Assembly (NCBI GenBank): GCA_964007475.1
Contig: OZ023273.1
Location: 135,815,308 to 135,879,307, forward strand
Length of the DNA: 64,000 bases
Reading direction: 5' to 3'
DNA from: Hybos culiciformis
Taxonomy: Eukaryota > Arthropoda > Insecta > Diptera > Hybotidae
In this document: piece by piece, positions 1 to 12,412 of the stretch
Position numbering within the stretch: the stretch's first letter is position 1
Layout: every line of letters starts with the position of its first letter
Made by a program: the position numbers and the translations under genes
Notes under the pieces: generated by a model
What the model saw: the letters and a program-made list of their open reading frames with translations, nothing else
The model's database searches: none
Told to the model about the DNA's origin: nothing

Positions 1-836
1 TTTAATTTTGTATTTTTCATTTTTATTCAGAACAACATTATTATACATTTAAATCAATGGGCAAAATAATAACTGCATGTAGTGTATACCGTTTTTACAT
101 ATATTATATTTTCATTTTTCACAAATTTTTGTTACCGGTTCCCATGTTTTCTTTTTGTTCTATAAACATTAAATATTTTCCTTTATGTACATGCAAAAAA
201 AAAAATGAAATAAAAATTAAATTATATTGTTAGCGCAAAAAAAAAAAAATATATGAAAAACAAAACAAACAAAATAAGGAATTTTCTAATGAATTTTCCA
301 TATTTACACAATGCATATAAGTAAAATTAAATTTTTAAATAAATTCATGTTTTAAAAGTATATGAAACTCTTAAAGAACCTCTTTTTTTTAATAATTTTC
401 AAAATGTCCTTAGAGATATTTTAAATCTAATGACTTATTTAACCATAAAAATATAAACAAAAATTTTTCTTTAGAAATAATTTTAAAATAAATTTTAGCA
501 AATTATTTCCACAGAGACATTGTTTTTCATTTTTGCGAAAAATACATAATAATAATAGTAGTAGTTAGTTATGCAATGAAAAATTTTCGTTGTTTTGCTA
601 AAAAAAAAAAACAAAAAAAGCAGAAATATATAGGTATATTTGCGAATATTTGTAATCAACTTTTAAAATGTAAGAAAATTATAGAAAAATTAATTATGAA
701 GAAAATGTTCGTAATTTGATTTTTGTTCGTTTTTTAGACTTTTAGAGAATCAAACAAAAATAAGTTTAATAGTTTTCATGTTGATGAAACTTAACAACAA
801 TAATACTGCAATTAAGGCAAAACTATATAGTAGTTA
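1..836. other. A/T-rich stretch, no gene seen
   Basis: This stretch holds runs of A and T and short simple sequence only. I see no coding-like patch or recognisable element. It ends at the A that forms the left half of the A|T insertion point of the Helitron that follows. Confidence 0.6.
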
Positions 837-859
837 TCTATATATATAAAACCGAAGTT

Positions 860-937
860 GTCTGTTTGTCTGTTTGTCTGTTTGTCTGTTTGTCTGTTTG
901 TCTGTTTGTCTGTTTGTCTGTTTGTCTGTTTGTATGT
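860..937 (+). repeat. (GTCTGTTT)n microsatellite inside the Helitron
   Basis: About nine perfect copies of the octamer GTCTGTTT lie directly after the element's 5' end. A GTCY-type microsatellite near the 5' end is a known habit of small insect Helitron-like elements (the DINE-1/mini-me type). On the minus strand it gives a meaningless NRQTDKQT peptide. Confidence 0.9.
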
Positions 938-944
938 TCCGAAT

Positions 945-1510
945 AGGCTCCTAAACCGCTCAACCGATCGTTTTCAAACTTACACCATGTCTTTGTGTCA
1001 GGTCGGGGGTCGTTATATGCTATTTTAAATTTTGATTGGCCTCCTACCCAGGGACCTCCCCCGGGGGCGGACTTCAAAAGTTCGTCCGATTTCATTCAAA
1101 TTTGGTACGTAAAAAGAGGAAGTGATTACAAACAAATTCCGTAACAAAGTATTTGTTGACCTCCTACCCTAGGGGAGGACTTAAAAATTTTGTCCGATTT
1201 CATTTAATTTGGTACATAAAAATGATTAAACACACGAATTTCGTAACAAAAAATTTTGCCCCGTCTTTTCAGGGGGTCTCTTTGAATATATAGAAACCAA
1301 TTTCTTTATTAGTAATAACTACAAAATATTAAAAACTAAACCACTCAACCGATCGTTTCGAAATTAACACCGTCTCTTTGTGTCGGGGTCGTTATAGGCT
1401 ATTTTAAAATTTGAATGGCACCCTACCCAGAAATCCCTCTCGAGGAGGACTGCAAAAGTTCTTCCGATTTTATTCAAATTTGATTCATAAAAAGTGGAAA
1501 TGGATAAAAA
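945..1510 (+). repeat. Diverged internal duplications of the Helitron body
   Basis: The motif CAACCGATCGTTT occurs at 961 and again at 1346. A second block around GTCCGATTTCATT occurs at about 1084 and 1191, with a variant (TTCCGATTTTATT) at about 1462. The blocks around 945-1140 and 1335-1510 align over most of their length at an offset near 385 bp, including a shared segment with TTTGTGTC, GTCGTTATA and CCTACCCAG. The 1157-1250 copy is partial. The body therefore grew by segmental duplication. Confidence 0.7.
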
Positions 1511-1744
1511 CACAAATTTGTTTTGGTTTGGAAACCTGTTTAAGGGAAGGATATCATTCGATTACATACAATTTAAGTGTTGAATAAGTAGAAATGATAA
1601 ATATTAAGATAGATATTAGATAAATATTAGATATTTTCCCAAATTTATAAAATAACTAGCTCCTATAATTGTTCATAAATCTGACAACGAAAATTACACT
1701 TAAAACGTGTGTTCCACAACAACGTGTGTGCGGGTACAGCTAGT

Positions 1745-4700
1745 TAATTATAAGCAAAAAATAGAAATTCGAAAACTATTAGTGGAAACTAGAAAATTTT
1801 TGTAAATAAACTATTAAGAGGTCTGTACTATACTGGGAGTTACAATAAAGCTTTAAATTAATCTTTTTTTTTTGTTTTATGTACTTATACCGTACTATCA
1901 AAAAACCTTTTGTATTATACAAGATTCAAAATTAAAATAATAAATTTTTTTTGGTAATAAATACTTAGTTTAATATTAAGGTTATCTTAATCTTTCAAAT
2001 CTATAAATACATTAAACAATTTCATGGTTATTCAGTAAAATTAAAGGAATTCCTTCAAATAGCGATTTGATAAAAATCTTAACAATTAAAAATTACAAAC
2101 AATAGCAAAAATATTTTAAATTATAATTATGAAAGTTAAATATGTACATATATAAGCTCGCATTAATGATATACGAATTACAATATGTATATTTTTGCAT
2201 AGTTTTTTTTGATTATTATAGGTATACATTTGAATTCTCTACAAAGTTTGCATAAAATACTTTTGTTTTGAATATTTATTAATAATATGAAAATTATGCA
2301 TATTTTGGTCCTATTTTTCATTAACATTATTGGTTTAAATATAACGACACATAAAACCTAGAATACCTAATGAGCTTCTTCCTAAATGCGTTTAAAGCTT
2401 TTCAAATATTTTAATTTTTTATTTATAGATAAAGTTAATTCACAGGGAATAAGATATTTATTTTCGGTAAAATTATTGCGACGTGTGTATTGTTTATTAC
2501 GAAAAAAATACAACTTATTTTTAGCTAGAAAATCAGTCAAATTTTATATATCTACGTGTACATACAAATATATGTTTCTGGATATTTGAATTGGCTTATA
2601 CGGTAGAATGGCAACAAATAATTGGAATATAAATTTAGGCACATTTTTATTTTTGTTTATTTTTTTTGTTTGCAGCTAAGATACAAGAAACCCTACTTGA
2701 AATTAAAAAAAAAAAAATTTCGTTTTCAATAATTCATTTTGACATCATTATAAATAATTTTGTGTTACAAATTAGGTACATATATCTGAAAGAAATTTAG
2801 GTACATATATCTGAAAGAAATTTATTCATATTACCTATTTTAATTCTATTAAGACCCAGCTAATACAGAATATTGAACTGTTTTTGTATTAGATAGGTTT
2901 ATTTAACTTATTAATACCTACATGCCTATGTCTATCATGAAAAAAACTAATTTATTCAATTGAAGAATTTGGCAACTAAATATTATCCACACTTTAAACT
3001 TTGTCAGAATTAAAAAAGTTAATTAAATTCGAATGTCTCAAATCAAATTCGAATGATCAACCACTTTATCTAACATTTCATTAATTAGTTTTAAATAAAT
3101 TTAAATTAAGTAAATTAAAGATATAATAATTAAAAATTTTAATTAATTTTTATTCGATAACTTATTCTCAGTTTGTTAAAGTACATTATAGAGGACTATA
3201 CTGATTTGCAAAAATTTTTAACTTATTTTAAAAAAAAACCTCTTTTTTGACCACAACAACAATTTCAAATTTGAAAAGAAGCAAAAAATTACAACATATT
3301 ATCCTTCTACATTTTTATAATCCTGCACTTCGAATAGTTTTCATATTATAAATGCTTTAAAAGAATTTGACTACATACCAAAAAAAAAAAAACAGAAACA
3401 TTATTGCAGTGTCTTTTCATCGTAATGTATATGTTGTGTACAATTATGTAGGTACACAGAATATTTTCGTTGATATATACATAAATATTTCTTTTTTAAA
3501 TTATTACATTCTACATTATTGTTATCTGAGAAAAAAAACAAGAAGTAGAAAATAAATAAAAATAAAAATTTGTGTTATTCCCTAAGTAGTAAATATTATG
3601 AAATTTTTTCTTCTCCGTTTACAAAATAGATGATTGAACTTAAAATTCTGTGTACAGAGATATTTTTGTGAACTAAATTCTGTGGTGAACTTAAAAAATT
3701 ATTATTAATGTCTTTAATATGGTAAACCAAATTAAAATTCATAAATATTTGAAACAATACGAAAAAAAAAAAAAAAAATGCCAATAAAAAAATTGTTTGG
3801 GACATTTTGCCAACATATTGGTAATATCTCTACTTGTAGTGTGCACATTATTTCATAAAAGCATGAAATAACATAAATATTATTGTGAATTTTTTATGTT
3901 TTATGTTATACAGTCTTTTATTTTTTTATTTTATTCTTTTTTTAATTCACCACAAATTCATAGTTTATATATATGTATTTCGTTTTTCAATTTTCTATTA
4001 AAAGGAATTTTTATGTAAAAATATAATAAAAATAACTTATACTGATTTTTTTTTTTTTGCATAATAATATCATTATGTTTTTTTTTTTTTTTATTTAAAA
4101 TTCAAATTTTTTGAAACCGCATTGCTTAAATTTCCTGATAATTCATAAATTGTTTTCAATCGAATTAATTTTAAAGATATTGATCCGCTCTAAACAAGCT
4201 AAGGAATTGTTTGCTAAAATTGATAGTTCAACAAATAATATATGAATTTTTAATTAATTTGAATAATTATCCTCAAAGTTTAGTACTTATGTGTGCCTCC
4301 TTAAAACGACCACGGCTACGATATACATGAGACAAAATTAGTCAATTGGCTGCAAAACAACACTGCAGATAATAAAAATTATAGTAATTTCTATTATTTG
4401 ATTGCCGAATTTAAGGAGTTGTTAACCATAGTACAAGTTGGTACCGAATTTAAAAATAAATAAAGAATTATTTTTGAAACTACAATAGACTTAACGTTAA
4501 ATGGCGAAGCCTGAAATCAGCACATTATAAAACATAACAATGGTTAAACTTCGTATTAAGAAAAAATATCAAAAATGAATTACGATTATTTTTGGCATCA
4601 AAAATATAATTTTTTTTTTTCCAATGAATTTATGATTATTAATTTTTATATATTTTTTTTTTTTGAATTAATACAGTTGATATTTTTTAACATAATACAT

Positions 4701-6076
4701 TATAAATTATATGTATAAATATTGTATACATGCATAATATACCTAACGAGTTCGATTTACATGTACACAGGGGTTGGTTTTGATAAAAAAAGGGTGAAGT
4801 TTTATTTTTTTTTTTGTTGAATGTCGAAATAAATGTTCAACATTTATATTCAGATTTTTTTTTTCTGAATATATGAAAAGTAGTTTTGTTTGATAGTTAT
4901 TAAATTTCACTGCGGGATAATAAAATTTTAATATATTATAGAGGTTTTTCTTTTGGCTTATTAAAAAAAAAATTATGAATTATGAACTTGAGTGGGCACA
5001 AAAATTTATGTTAAATTGAGTGAATTTAATTTTTTTTTTTTAAATTCAACTCAACTGCATAATATTTACAAAATTAAAGCTAAAGTCCATAATAAAGTGG
5101 TTGAAAATATGTAGTACTAAATTTAATTTTTTTTTTATTAAACGGAAAGAAGTAAGAAAATTGAATATTGTTGGTTTTTAAGAATTTTCTGGAATAATTA
5201 CATTTCGTACTAATACATTAGGGTGATAATCGGTAGACCAACTTCACAATTTATAAAATAAAATTAATAAGAAATTAAAAAAAAATATTTATTGTACTTT
5301 TAGCGTCTGCTATTCTCATTGAAAATAAACCTTAAAGAACTTCCATACAAGTGGACAAATATTTTTTTTTTTTCATATTAACACAAATATTATTATACAA
5401 ATATTATTCCAAAATTAGACATATTATTGACGTCAAGTGTATTAAGGTTTAAATATGTTACATATATTTTTCTTTTCGATTGTGAATTGGAAATCAGAAC
5501 TAATTTTTGCTAAACTAAGTTTTTGAGTTATTAGCTGTTCAATTCAAGAATTCTAGGTACTAGCTTTAAATAAGTATAATTGAATTTGTTAACTTATCGA
5601 ATATTGAGATAGGTAATTCATCTTTAAAATATCCTTCATTGATAATAATATTGGGAAAAAAAAACTTACATATTATAATAATCGACTATAGAAACCTATT
5701 TACTGAAGATTTGGTGTACGTTACTTTTAAAAACTGATAAATTTATTTTAAATACTTAAAATTAAAATATTGACTCAATTTTATTTTCATGTTTCTTTCA
5801 CATTTAAAAAAAAATAATATTGTATTTCTCGAATAAAATGTACAAAAGTAAGCAATTGTTGTTTACTTTTCAATTTATTTGTAAATTTCAGCAAAAATAA
5901 ATAAAATAGAGAGAAAAAAAAAACAAACATATTTTCAATAAACATTAAATTTTTCAGGATGAATCAAACAAATGAAAATTATATTATTATTATATATATT
6001 TGGTAATGATTATGCAGAAAGGATTTTAAATGCAGTGAATCACTAGGAAATTAATTTTATTTTTAAGTTCTATATG
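1745..6076. other. A/T-rich stretch, no gene seen
   Basis: This is mostly A/T runs, with a 25-bp tandem duplication (listed separately). A slightly G+C-richer patch at about 4290-4520 contains no ORF I could defend. No splice-site pairs bordering a convincing reading frame were found. Confidence 0.5.
2774..2823 (+). repeat. 25-bp tandem duplication, two exact copies
   Basis: The unit beginning AGGTACATATATCTGAAAG occurs at 2774-2798 and 2799-2823 without a difference. This looks like a recent slippage or repair duplication. Confidence 0.9.
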
Positions 6077-6077
6077 G

Positions 6078-6120
6078 CAGGGATGGCGAACCTTTTTTTG
6101 ACTGTGTGCCAATAAAAATC
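6078..6120 (+). mobile_element. Possible solitary hAT-type terminus
   Basis: CAGGGATGGCGAACCTTTTT followed by GACTGTGTGCCA resembles the CAGGG...AACC...GTGCCA left ends common in hAT (Charlie-like) transposons. I could not find a matching inverted right end or an 8-bp target duplication downstream. It is therefore at best a truncated or decayed end. The resemblance is by memory of the family's terminal style only. Confidence 0.35.
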
Positions 6121-7030
6121 AATTTTAGAGTAATTTTATTTATTAACAAAGAAAATATTTGACAAGTATTTGAAAAACAGTTCTGAATTTTTTTAATAGA
6201 TGGACCGCCAGAACGTTACACATAAAAGCATGTAAATTATGTAGGTTGATAATAAGTAAAATTCAAAAGAAATACTTGTAGCCCCTATAAAGCTAAAATA
6301 GTTCAAAAAATAATCATCTCGTAATCGTCTCAATAAGCGCATTTCAAGATTTGAAATAATTATGTAAATATTTCAAGACTGGAACTTGTAGAACAATCCT
6401 TCAATTTCTTTTTGTTTTTTGTGAAAATTTTTAAAGTGTATGAAACAAATCTCTCATTTATTTGTCGGGTTTTTTAAAACGAACCCCTAAATGGGATAAT
6501 TAAAAAATACTTAATGATTTTTGTTAAAACTCTGACGCATTTTTAAATGATTTTATTTATATCTCCGCAAAAACACTTAAAAAAATATATAAATATAATA
6601 ATTTTCTTTGGGGTTAATTTTAAAACAAAAAAAAATTATTTTTTTTTATTTCTAAGCGAGAAGAAAAACTAAAAACTATGGTAGTAATAATAAATAAAAA
6701 TATACGTGCAGAAGGTTAGAACTTTACCACTTTATGTTCTGGTTATTTTTATTTTAAAAATTATTAGTTTTGTTTTGCATATTTTATCAATAATAATATT
6801 TTTTTTCCTAAAGTTATGAAAATAATAGAATGTTGAAAAATGCAAAAAAAAAAAATTATATATTTTCAAAACAACAATAAAATAAATAATATTTACTCAT
6901 ATTTATGAATCCTTAAAGAATCATAAAATTATATTAGCTTCATAAAATGCTTAAGTTTTGTTTTTTTTTCTATTTTAATCCAGTTTAAAGTTTTATTCCG
7001 GAATATACTTATTTATTTAAAATTAACCAT

Positions 7031-7059
7031 ACTGCACTATATATATTCCATAGTGCAGT
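7031..7059. repeat. Small perfect hairpin
   Basis: ACTGCACTA (7031-7039) is repeated inverted as TAGTGCAGT (7051-7059), with an 11-nt A/T loop. It has no obvious role. It is not next to a coding end, so I do not call it a terminator. Confidence 0.7.
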
Positions 7060-10000
7060 TTAAAAAAAAAAAAGATTATGTAAAAAATTAAATAAAACCA
7101 TAGTATTTTATTTTTATTCATGCTTCATTTACATTATAAGGTGACGGGAACTTTATATTTTCGTATTTTTTTAGGTTTTCTAAATTTTTTCAAATCATTG
7201 ATTGTTGAAATAAAATCTGACGAATTTTTGAATTTCTATATTTTGCTATTAAAGATTTCTACTGAGACCAATCTACACTGTCGTTTTGATTTTTAGATTT
7301 TTCGATAATAACGTAGTTATGTGTTGTTCTATTTTCAAACCAATTTTTTTTTTAAATTTTTCGATTTCCTTATCACTTATGTAATTCACTATGACTATTA
7401 TATAATGTTATTAGATTAGATCAAAGAAAAATAAATTTTTAAATAGGAAACCCTAAAAATATGCAAAGTTTATATTTTATTCTCACGAACATTATATTTC
7501 TATTCTACTTCGTAATAAATTGTTCTTAATAACATTTTTTTTGTCTTGTTCAAAAATAATACAATCCAAGAAAAACTGGTTTCTGATAGTAAAATAATAT
7601 AACTTATAGATAGTTATTAAATACTTTTTTCTTATAGCAATGATTTGAAAACATTCAAAAATGTAAGTTTGAAAATCGGTATTTTTAGTCCTTTAGTGTT
7701 TCTTTTTTAATTCAATATTGAGTGTGTTACAAAAATTGTAATTTTGCATATTTAAGAGCAGAAATATTAATCAATTATCATTTAAAATGTTTCCAAGGAA
7801 ACTGACCAACAAAAGTATGTAAATTAATTAAGTAAATCATCTAGGATTGATTTGTAATTTTCTTTTTTTACTGAACTTAATTTAATAAGAATATTCTTAA
7901 ACAATATTATTATTAAAAAAAAAAAACAAATAATATTATTCGAATATGACATTTATTTTTTAATTCTATTATATTTTATAATGAATATTACCTAAATAAT
8001 ATTATAGTTAAATTTCTAGAGATTTGTGGAATAAATAAAAACCATATATATTTTTCTATAAAATGCAATTCAATTTTAATCATCAATATGAGGGACATCT
8101 TCTTCATAGTCGTTTTTGGGAAAAAAAAAAAAAATATTGAATTTTCTTTTGTAATTTTTCAAATCACACTGCAGTCAAGGCAAAAGGAAAAAAAAAAAAA
8201 TAGACCTGAACAGTTTCTAATAAAATTAGGAAAAAAGAAACACAAATTTCAGTTATTCTGATTTATATTGTACATAAGTTTATTTTTTATTTTTTATTTC
8301 ATTTTATATGGAATCAGAATGACATAAGCACAATATAAGCAAATTATCGAATAATACTGCTCACAATCATTGGTTTTTCTATTTCACATTGAATTTCCGT
8401 TCCATATAATGAACATTAAACTGCATTTTGATACGATTTTCCTTATAACTTTAAATAACGATAAAGTGCAAATAAATGTTTTAAATGGCTAACAGTATAT
8501 TAATATAGCTACTAAAATATTCGGAAAAAAAAAATTAAAAAATTTTCCTTTGATTTAAGAAGTATTTTAAATATTTGTTGACTTCGTTTAAGTCTCCCAA
8601 TATGTTTTAAAAACGATAGGTAATCAATCGAATGTAAATTGTTAGTGCTTAAATTTTGTGGCTCAAGTTAATTTATTATTCCGTAATATATTTGAACTAA
8701 ATAAAAAAAAAATAGAACGGTCTATTTTTTGTCGATGGAGCTGTCAAAGAGTATTTTATTTTTTATTTTTTTTTATTTTTATAGATAAGACATAAATGCT
8801 TATACCGTAGTACCTATTTCTCTGTTTCTTTTCGAAGTATTTGCGCTTAATTATCTAAATAAAAAATTATTCTAATTTTTTTAATGTTTTTCAAATTAAA
8901 AATAATATTATCTTTTATCGATAAAATAGTATATATAAAATTGGCGAATATAGCAATATCAAATCAAATATTTTTGGATCATTTATCTTGATGAATCTTC
9001 AATACAATTTTTCTGTTTTCGGTTATATTTTACTAGATACAAGTAAATACATACATTGTATATTTTGGGACAGTAAAAAAAAAAATTTTATATTATTTTT
9101 CATCTATACACGTTAATAATGAAATAACATGGACACAGACATGGAATAATTGCTTATAAATATTTTTAGAATATATACAATGTATATAATATGTACTTCT
9201 TTTCGATCTCTCAATGGATATTATCGTTTCCATCAGTTTATTAGAAGATGTGTATTTTTTTTATTATTGAGTTGTTTAAGAAACTTTATAGTAAATTATT
9301 AAGTTGGCATGTTAAACTCTCGTAATATTTTTTAAAAAACTATTCCCGAAAAAAAAAACTCGGAGGGAGAGTTTTTTTTAACCAAGCCTTCTACATTTTT
9401 GAAATTAAGATAATGTTCTAATATCCGTAAGAAGCTACAGATTTTATTCAATTCATATCACTAAAAATTGTAATATCGCTTAAAAAATTTAATACAGATT
9501 TTTGTGTCTCCTGTAAAATTTTCAAAAACAGACTTACGAGTTTTGCGTCGCCAATCGACGATATATCATTATTATAATTTTTTTTTTTATTTGATTTATA
9601 ATTATTCAGTTAAATTAGTAGAGTATGTGAATAATAAATTGAAGAATATAATAATTCAAAATTATTAGTTTTAATTAAAATATTTTTGACTTTTAATGAA
9701 CAACAATAAATATGAAATATCCGACATAAAATCTTAAGATATAGATATTATTATAGAATCTATGTTACGATAACCTTTGAAATTTACCATTTACATTATT
9801 TTGTTTGCAACAAAATTGTATACAAAAGACTAAAGATTTCTAATTTAATTGTAAAACATGCAAAAAGAAGTTAAAACATATACTTCTAGCTTCTATATAT
9901 AGTTCTTTATTAGAGAATTGCATTAAGATTATATGAATACAGTCATTAATAAAATTGATGGAAAAATTTAGCAAAGGCATAATATTTCTAATATATGTAC

Positions 10001-10901
10001 AATTATAGATGGATTGACTTAAAAGAACATAATGTATAAGGCATATTTTTAAGTATACATTTAAAGTATGTATAAACTTATATGAAAAAAAAAATACAAA
10101 TAAAAATTAAATTTGATATTGCTTTTCCTGACATTAATGAAAAATCGTGATTAAACTCATTCTTTATGAATAATATTTTTTTAATTTCTTGAGATTTAAT
10201 ACCAAGGAATTAAAGAATCGAATTGGTATTATTTATTTTTAAAATTTCCATGAAATCGTTTTTAGTTTTTAAGTAGGTATTATGTGATTATTTTCTAATT
10301 TTTTTTTTGCAAAAGTGTATCCAAAAAGATATGCACTGTGAATACATTATATAGAAACGGAGAAGCGAGTTACTTTTAATTTCTGTTTGAATAATTATAA
10401 TTTAATAAGCTTATCTAAAGAATTATTATAATGACTATGCTTTCGATAATTAAAATATATAATATGACAGAGATAAAGGCAGGAGTGTACTTTTTATGAA
10501 AACTTGTAAAAACAAACTATAAATTTGGTCTCTGCAATAAAAAAAAATTTTTAATTTTTTTTTTTAATTTTAGTTCTGGTCTTTTTTTCAACAAAAAATA
10601 AAACATTTTATCGGAATATATTATTTTATTATAAAATAAAATAAAATTCAATCAACCAAAACTGTTGATTTTTTTTTCTGTATATTTTATTTTTACATTA
10701 AGACTTATTAAGACTTAATAGTTAAGCAAAAATGTCTCATTGAAATTGCGAATTTTAATTAGAATTGAGAGTTGAGACCTTCTTTTCAATTACCAATGCG
10801 TTTAAGTTAATTATGTATATCGAACAGTAGAATGGCAATAAAAATCTATTTAGTTTTAAATTCACGTTTTGTTTATATATGAACTGTACAAACTATTTAA
10901 A

Positions 10902-10932
10902 CATAAATTAATTAAATATTAATTAATTTATG
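10902..10932. repeat. Perfect 31-bp A/T palindrome
   Basis: CATAAATTAATTAA and its exact inverse TTAATTAATTTATG surround a central ATA. The palindrome is pure A/T apart from its end bases. Such cruciform-prone sequences are common in A/T-rich intergenic DNA. Confidence 0.8.
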
Positions 10933-12324
10933 TATGATTATTATTAAATTATTATTAAATTAAATAACAACTTAATATAAATAAATTAATATTTAATTAA
11001 TGAATTTAATATATAAAAATATTAATTTTTGCAAAACTTTATTGATTTTAAATTTATTATTTTAATATGGAAGTAGTATGTGTATAAATGAACACATTAT
11101 TAGTCCGACTGGTTCGAAAAACTATATTACATAATTATATATTATATTAGTGAGGAAGTTGAAAAAATAAACGAGAAGTTGACATGGCATTAAATATAGT
11201 TGAATTGTGATATTGTGATTTATGCGCTTAATTTAATGCACAGAATATTTAATATTAAGCTCTGTTTCTGGAAATTGAAATATTTTCTACCAAAATAATA
11301 TAGAGTTTTTCGGTAGAAAATCATATTAAAAATTCAGGCGGTTTTTATGGAAAATAAATATGATTGAAGTTTTTTTCCTACATAATGAGTTTATTTTAGA
11401 ATCTCTAACTTTAGGTATACTTAATACTTTTTATTCTATATTTTTATTATTAACTTCTCTGTTTTGAGATCCATAAATATATTCGAAGCCAAGAGACGTA
11501 ATGTGTCTAAAATTCCTTTGGATTTTAATATACTAATATTATTTTGAAGTCGAGTCATTTTCTCATAATTGTTTTCTTTTATTTAAAATCTTGATTGGCT
11601 GCATTAAAAAAAAATGTTCGTTTCTCTTTTTTTTTTCTCTTACTTTGAATTGTTAAATTGACATTTTATTTATAGTTATTATTATTTTAAATTGGATGAT
11701 CCCTTTTTATTTAAAATATTCAATATTTTTTTTTTTTATTTTTATTATTTCTTGTTTTAAAATTTATTCAATATTGTTTCGTTTTAATTGGACAGTAAAT
11801 ATGGTACTTATAAAGGTACCAGAGTAGTGTTGTCAAACAGAATATAAAAATAATAATAAATGATTTTTATCAGACTGCGATATTTTTGTAATCCAAATTC
11901 AAAAATTCAGAATTGATATTTTGCCTTTTTTCTTATTATGGCCGACAATTTTAATAAAAAAATATTGTAAAAAGAAATAATTTAAAAATAAATACATAAT
12001 CCAGGTGGAGAGTTAAAGTGAAATGGAAAATTTGAAGTCAATAATAATGACATATCACAGAAAAACAAGAAATTTCACAAGCTTGTGTTGCTAAGTAATA
12101 TTTAATATCCAAATAAGTGATGCACCAAGGTTTTTGATTTAACCCAATATTTTGCATATAACAAATTTTTTTATTTTTATATAATAATAATTAAGAAAAA
12201 AACATTTTTTATTATGAAAATTATAGTGAAATTTAAAATTATTATTAATATTATTATATACTTATGTTATGTTTTATATTTACTAAAATTTAAAGGAAAT
12301 AATCATGTCAATAATCCGTAACAG

Positions 12325-12412
12325 CAAATTGCATTAGAAATTATGGATCTAGAACTCCTAGTCGCAGAGCTAAAATCCAATATCTATAACTTTAAAAAGA
12401 AATTCAACAAAA
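12325..12412 (+). CDS. Exon-like patch (orphan), unidentified
   Basis: An 88-bp open stretch lies between a possible acceptor (CGTAACAG ending at 12324) and a consensus donor (GTAAGT at 12413). It reads QIALEIMDLELLVAELKSNI and then a lysine/asparagine-rich tail. This is a plausible helical or coiled-coil segment with much better amino-acid balance than the A/T-run ORFs around it. Against it, the acceptor has a poor pyrimidine tract and I found no neighbouring exon. The ATG at 12343 could also make it a 5' exon. I do not recognise the sequence. Confidence 0.22.

Larger units (their letters stand above)
837..1743 (+). mobile_element. Non-autonomous Helitron-like element, about 907 bp
   Basis: The left end reads TCTATATATATAAAA and the right end reads GGGTACAGCTAG. 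The element is preceded by A (836) and followed by T (1744). TC at the 5' end, CTAG (CTRR) at the 3' end and insertion between A and T are the classical Helitron signature. The 5' TCTATATATATAAAA followed by a GTCTGTTT microsatellite, and the GGGTACAGCTAGT end, resemble small rolling-circle elements described from many insects. There is no Rep/helicase coding capacity, so mobility would have to be supplied in trans. The body is richer in G+C than the surroundings and is built from internal near-duplicates (about 945-1140, 1157-1250 and 1335-1510). I do not see a strong stem just upstream of CTAG, which is the main weakness of the call. Confidence 0.7.
6121..12324. other. A/T-rich stretch with small hairpins, no gene seen
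   Basis: Contents are A/T runs, short palindromes (7031-7059, 10902-10932) and one G+C-richer patch at about 9490-9570 (noted in the findings). No gene could be supported. Confidence 0.5.

Noticed and set aside
838..1095. Minus-strand ORF with NRQTDKQT repeats
   Set aside because: It is the translation of the Helitron's octamer microsatellite.
8095..8125. Minus-strand acidic C-terminus-like reading (PKNDYEEDVPHIDD then stop)
   Set aside because: The open stretch is only about 14 codons, follows a poly-A/T run, and lacks a usable acceptor in phase.
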